DNA from: Clostridia bacterium
GTDB taxonomy: Bacteria; Bacillota; Clostridia; Lutisporales; Lutisporaceae
Length of the DNA stretch: 64,000 bases
NCBI GenBank assembly: GCA_035628995.1
Contig: DASPIR010000009.1
Span: 52,495 to 116,494 of the forward strand
Direction: 5' to 3'
Each line of letters begins with the position of its first letter. Position 1 is the first letter of the stretch. The notes under the pieces are model-generated. The model worked only from the letters and a program-made list of their open reading frames with translations, ran no database searches and was not told the origin of the DNA. A program made the position numbers and the translations under genes. This document shows, one piece after another, positions 62,688 to 64,000 of the stretch.

Positions 62688-63857
62688 ATGGCTAAAATAA
62701 TATTGAAAAAAGGCGAGGAACAAAGGATACAGATGGGGCATCCCTGGGTATTTGACAATGAAGTGAGATCAACGGAAGGCAGCTATGAGCCTGCTGATAT
62801 TGTCGATGTTGTTGACTTCAAGGACCGCTTCATTGGAAGGGGATATATAAACCCGAAATCTAAGATTCTTGTAAGACTGCTCACAAGGGAGCACGAGGAA
62901 ATCAACAAGGAATTCTTCAGGAAAAAAATCCTTCAAGCATGGGAATACAGGAAAAAGCTTGTAGACACCTCAAGCTGCCGTGTTATTTTCGGCGAAGCTG
63001 ATTTTCTCCCTGCTTTGATAGTAGATAAGTTCTCGGACTATCTCAGCATTCAGACTCTGTCCCTGGGGATAGAAAAGTATAAGGACATCATAATTGAGCT
63101 TCTGGAGGAAATACTGGAACCAAAGGGGATATACGAGAGAAACGATGTGCAGATAAGGGAAAAGGAAGGTCTGGAGCAGAAGAAGGGCTTCATAAAAGGT
63201 CCCTTTGATACTACTGTGGAGATAATGGAAAATGAAGTGAAAATGCTTGTAGATATAGAAAACGGACAGAAAACAGGCTACTTTCTTGACCAGAGAGAGA
63301 ATAGGGCAGCGCTGAGGCCCTTTGTAAAGGATGCCCGCGTATTGGATACCTTCACTCATACAGGCGGTTTTGCACTGCATGCAGCTCACTATGGTGCAAA
63401 GGAAGTCACCGCAGTAGATATATCCGAACATGCAATAGAATACGTCAAGAGGAACGCAGCGATAAACGGCTTGCAGTATAAGATCAATGGCGTAGTCGGA
63501 AATGTGTTTGATGTACTCAAGGAGTATCAGTTGGCAAATGAAAAGTTTGATGTGGTGATACTTGACCCTCCGGCCTTCTGTAAAACCAAGTCAGCTGTGG
63601 AAGGGGCATACAGGGGCTATAAGGATATCAACCTCAGAGGCATGAAGATATTGAAGCCGGGAGGTTTTTTGGTGACCTGCTCTTGCTCCCACTACATGTA
63701 TCCAGGCATATTCATGGAGATGATACAGGATGCAGCAATGGATGCACATAGAATTGTCAGACAAGTTGAGTTCAGAACTCAAGCAAAGGATCATCCGGTG
63801 CTCTACGGCTCTGATGAGTCAATGTATCTTAAATGCGTGATACTGCAGGTTATATAG
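62688..63857 (+). CDS. Class I SAM-dependent 23S rRNA methyltransferase (RlmI/RlmK type)
   Basis: The 389-residue protein has an N-terminal PUA-like domain (KKGEEQRIQMGHPWVFDNEV, residues ~8-27) and a C-terminal methyltransferase domain. The methyltransferase has the AdoMet motif VLDTFTHTGGFALHAA (~220-235) and the catalytic DPPAFCKTKS (~298-307). It fits the RlmI/YccW type, which makes m5C in 23S rRNA. AGGAGG precedes the ATG. Confidence 0.92.
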   Translation: MAKIILKKGEEQRIQMGHPWVFDNEVRSTEGSYEPADIVDVVDFKDRFIGRGYINPKSKILVRLLTREHEEINKEFFRKKILQAWEYRKKLVDTSSCRVIFGEADFLPALIVDKFSDYLSIQTLSLGIEKYKDIIIELLEEILEPKGIYERNDVQIREKEGLEQKKGFIKGPFDTTVEIMENEVKMLVDIENGQKTGYFLDQRENRAALRPFVKDARVLDTFTHTGGFALHAAHYGAKEVTAVDISEHAIEYVKRNAAINGLQYKINGVVGNVFDVLKEYQLANEKFDVVILDPPAFCKTKSAVEGAYRGYKDINLRGMKILKPGGFLVTCSCSHYMYPGIFMEMIQDAAMDAHRIVRQVEFRTQAKDHPVLYGSDESMYLKCVILQVI

Positions 63858-63943
63858 GCACATAGAAGCATTAACTTTGTATATCGACTCACACAATATA
63901 AGCTTTGGACAGAATTAGAGCTTGATACTTGTAAAATCCTAAC

Positions 63944-63997
63944 GCACATAAACCCAACGTCCTGTTGGTATGTGCTAGGTTTACATCACGTAAACCT
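63944..63997. other. Two adjacent hairpins at the window end
   Basis: The first stem pairs GCACATA with TATGTGC and, inside it, CCAAC with GTTGG (63944-63975). The second is AGGTTTAC/GTAAACCT (63977-63997). The first has no T run, so it does not look like an ordinary terminator of the preceding gene. It may be part of a repeated element cut by the window end. Confidence 0.5.
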
Positions 63998-64000
63998 TAC

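Overview
The window looks like a chromosomal segment of an endospore-forming, AT-rich, Gram-positive member of the Clostridia. It carries spoIIE, spoVT, spoVB, spoVG, yabP and yabQ. Ribosome binding sites are strong AGGAGG-type sequences, TTG and GTG starts are common, and spoVG has a textbook sigma-H promoter. From about 0 to 35 kb, nearly everything lies on the minus strand and follows the gene order known from Bacillus subtilis: spoVG, glmU, prs, pth, mfd, spoVT, spoVB, mazG, rqcP, yabP, yabQ, divIC, yabR, tRNAs, spoIIE. Into this frame are inserted prsA, hup, a nadA-nadB-nadC operon, a ppx-like gene, a Met/Cys-rich small protein gene and an RCC1-repeat secreted protein gene.

The clearest accessory region is a 9.3-kb island inserted at an elongator tRNA-Met gene. 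It is bounded by perfect 89-bp direct repeats (4330-4418 and 13628-13716) that begin at the anticodon loop of the tRNA and include its terminator. It carries an AbiEi/AbiEii-type toxin-antitoxin pair, a complete type I restriction-modification operon (hsdM, hsdS, hsdR) and a Cys-rich protein of unknown function. All read in one direction and no integrase gene is visible. This is a compact defence island.

From 35.5 to 49.5 kb lie murC (plus strand) and a set of small accessory modules. These are a MarR/MFS pair, a divergent XRE-cupin regulator with a cupin plus PhzF-family operon built around a large symmetric operator, and a tightly overlapping alkylation-repair operon (adaA, ogt, alkA). That repair operon is led by a CCG-domain Fe-S-type protein. 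Several acetyltransferases, a DUF4825-like membrane protein, a lipoprotein and an alkyltransferase-like protein follow.

From 49.5 to 62.3 kb is one long minus-strand locus: a secreted/membrane protein, an ABC-2 type ATPase and permease, a coiled-coil membrane protein, MoxR ATPase, a DUF58 protein and two large membrane proteins with von Willebrand A domains. It is probably a cell-envelope system built around a MoxR chaperone. An rRNA-methyltransferase-like gene (rlmI/rlmK family) closes the window.

The non-coding DNA is unusually rich in repeats. There is a three-copy two-hairpin element whose stems show compensatory changes, and a two-copy two-hairpin element. GTAG-plus-hairpin REP-type sequences occur several times, and near-identical 139-bp heptad/REP modules flank a single gene. 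All assignments rest on reading the sequence and recalling protein families; no database search was run.
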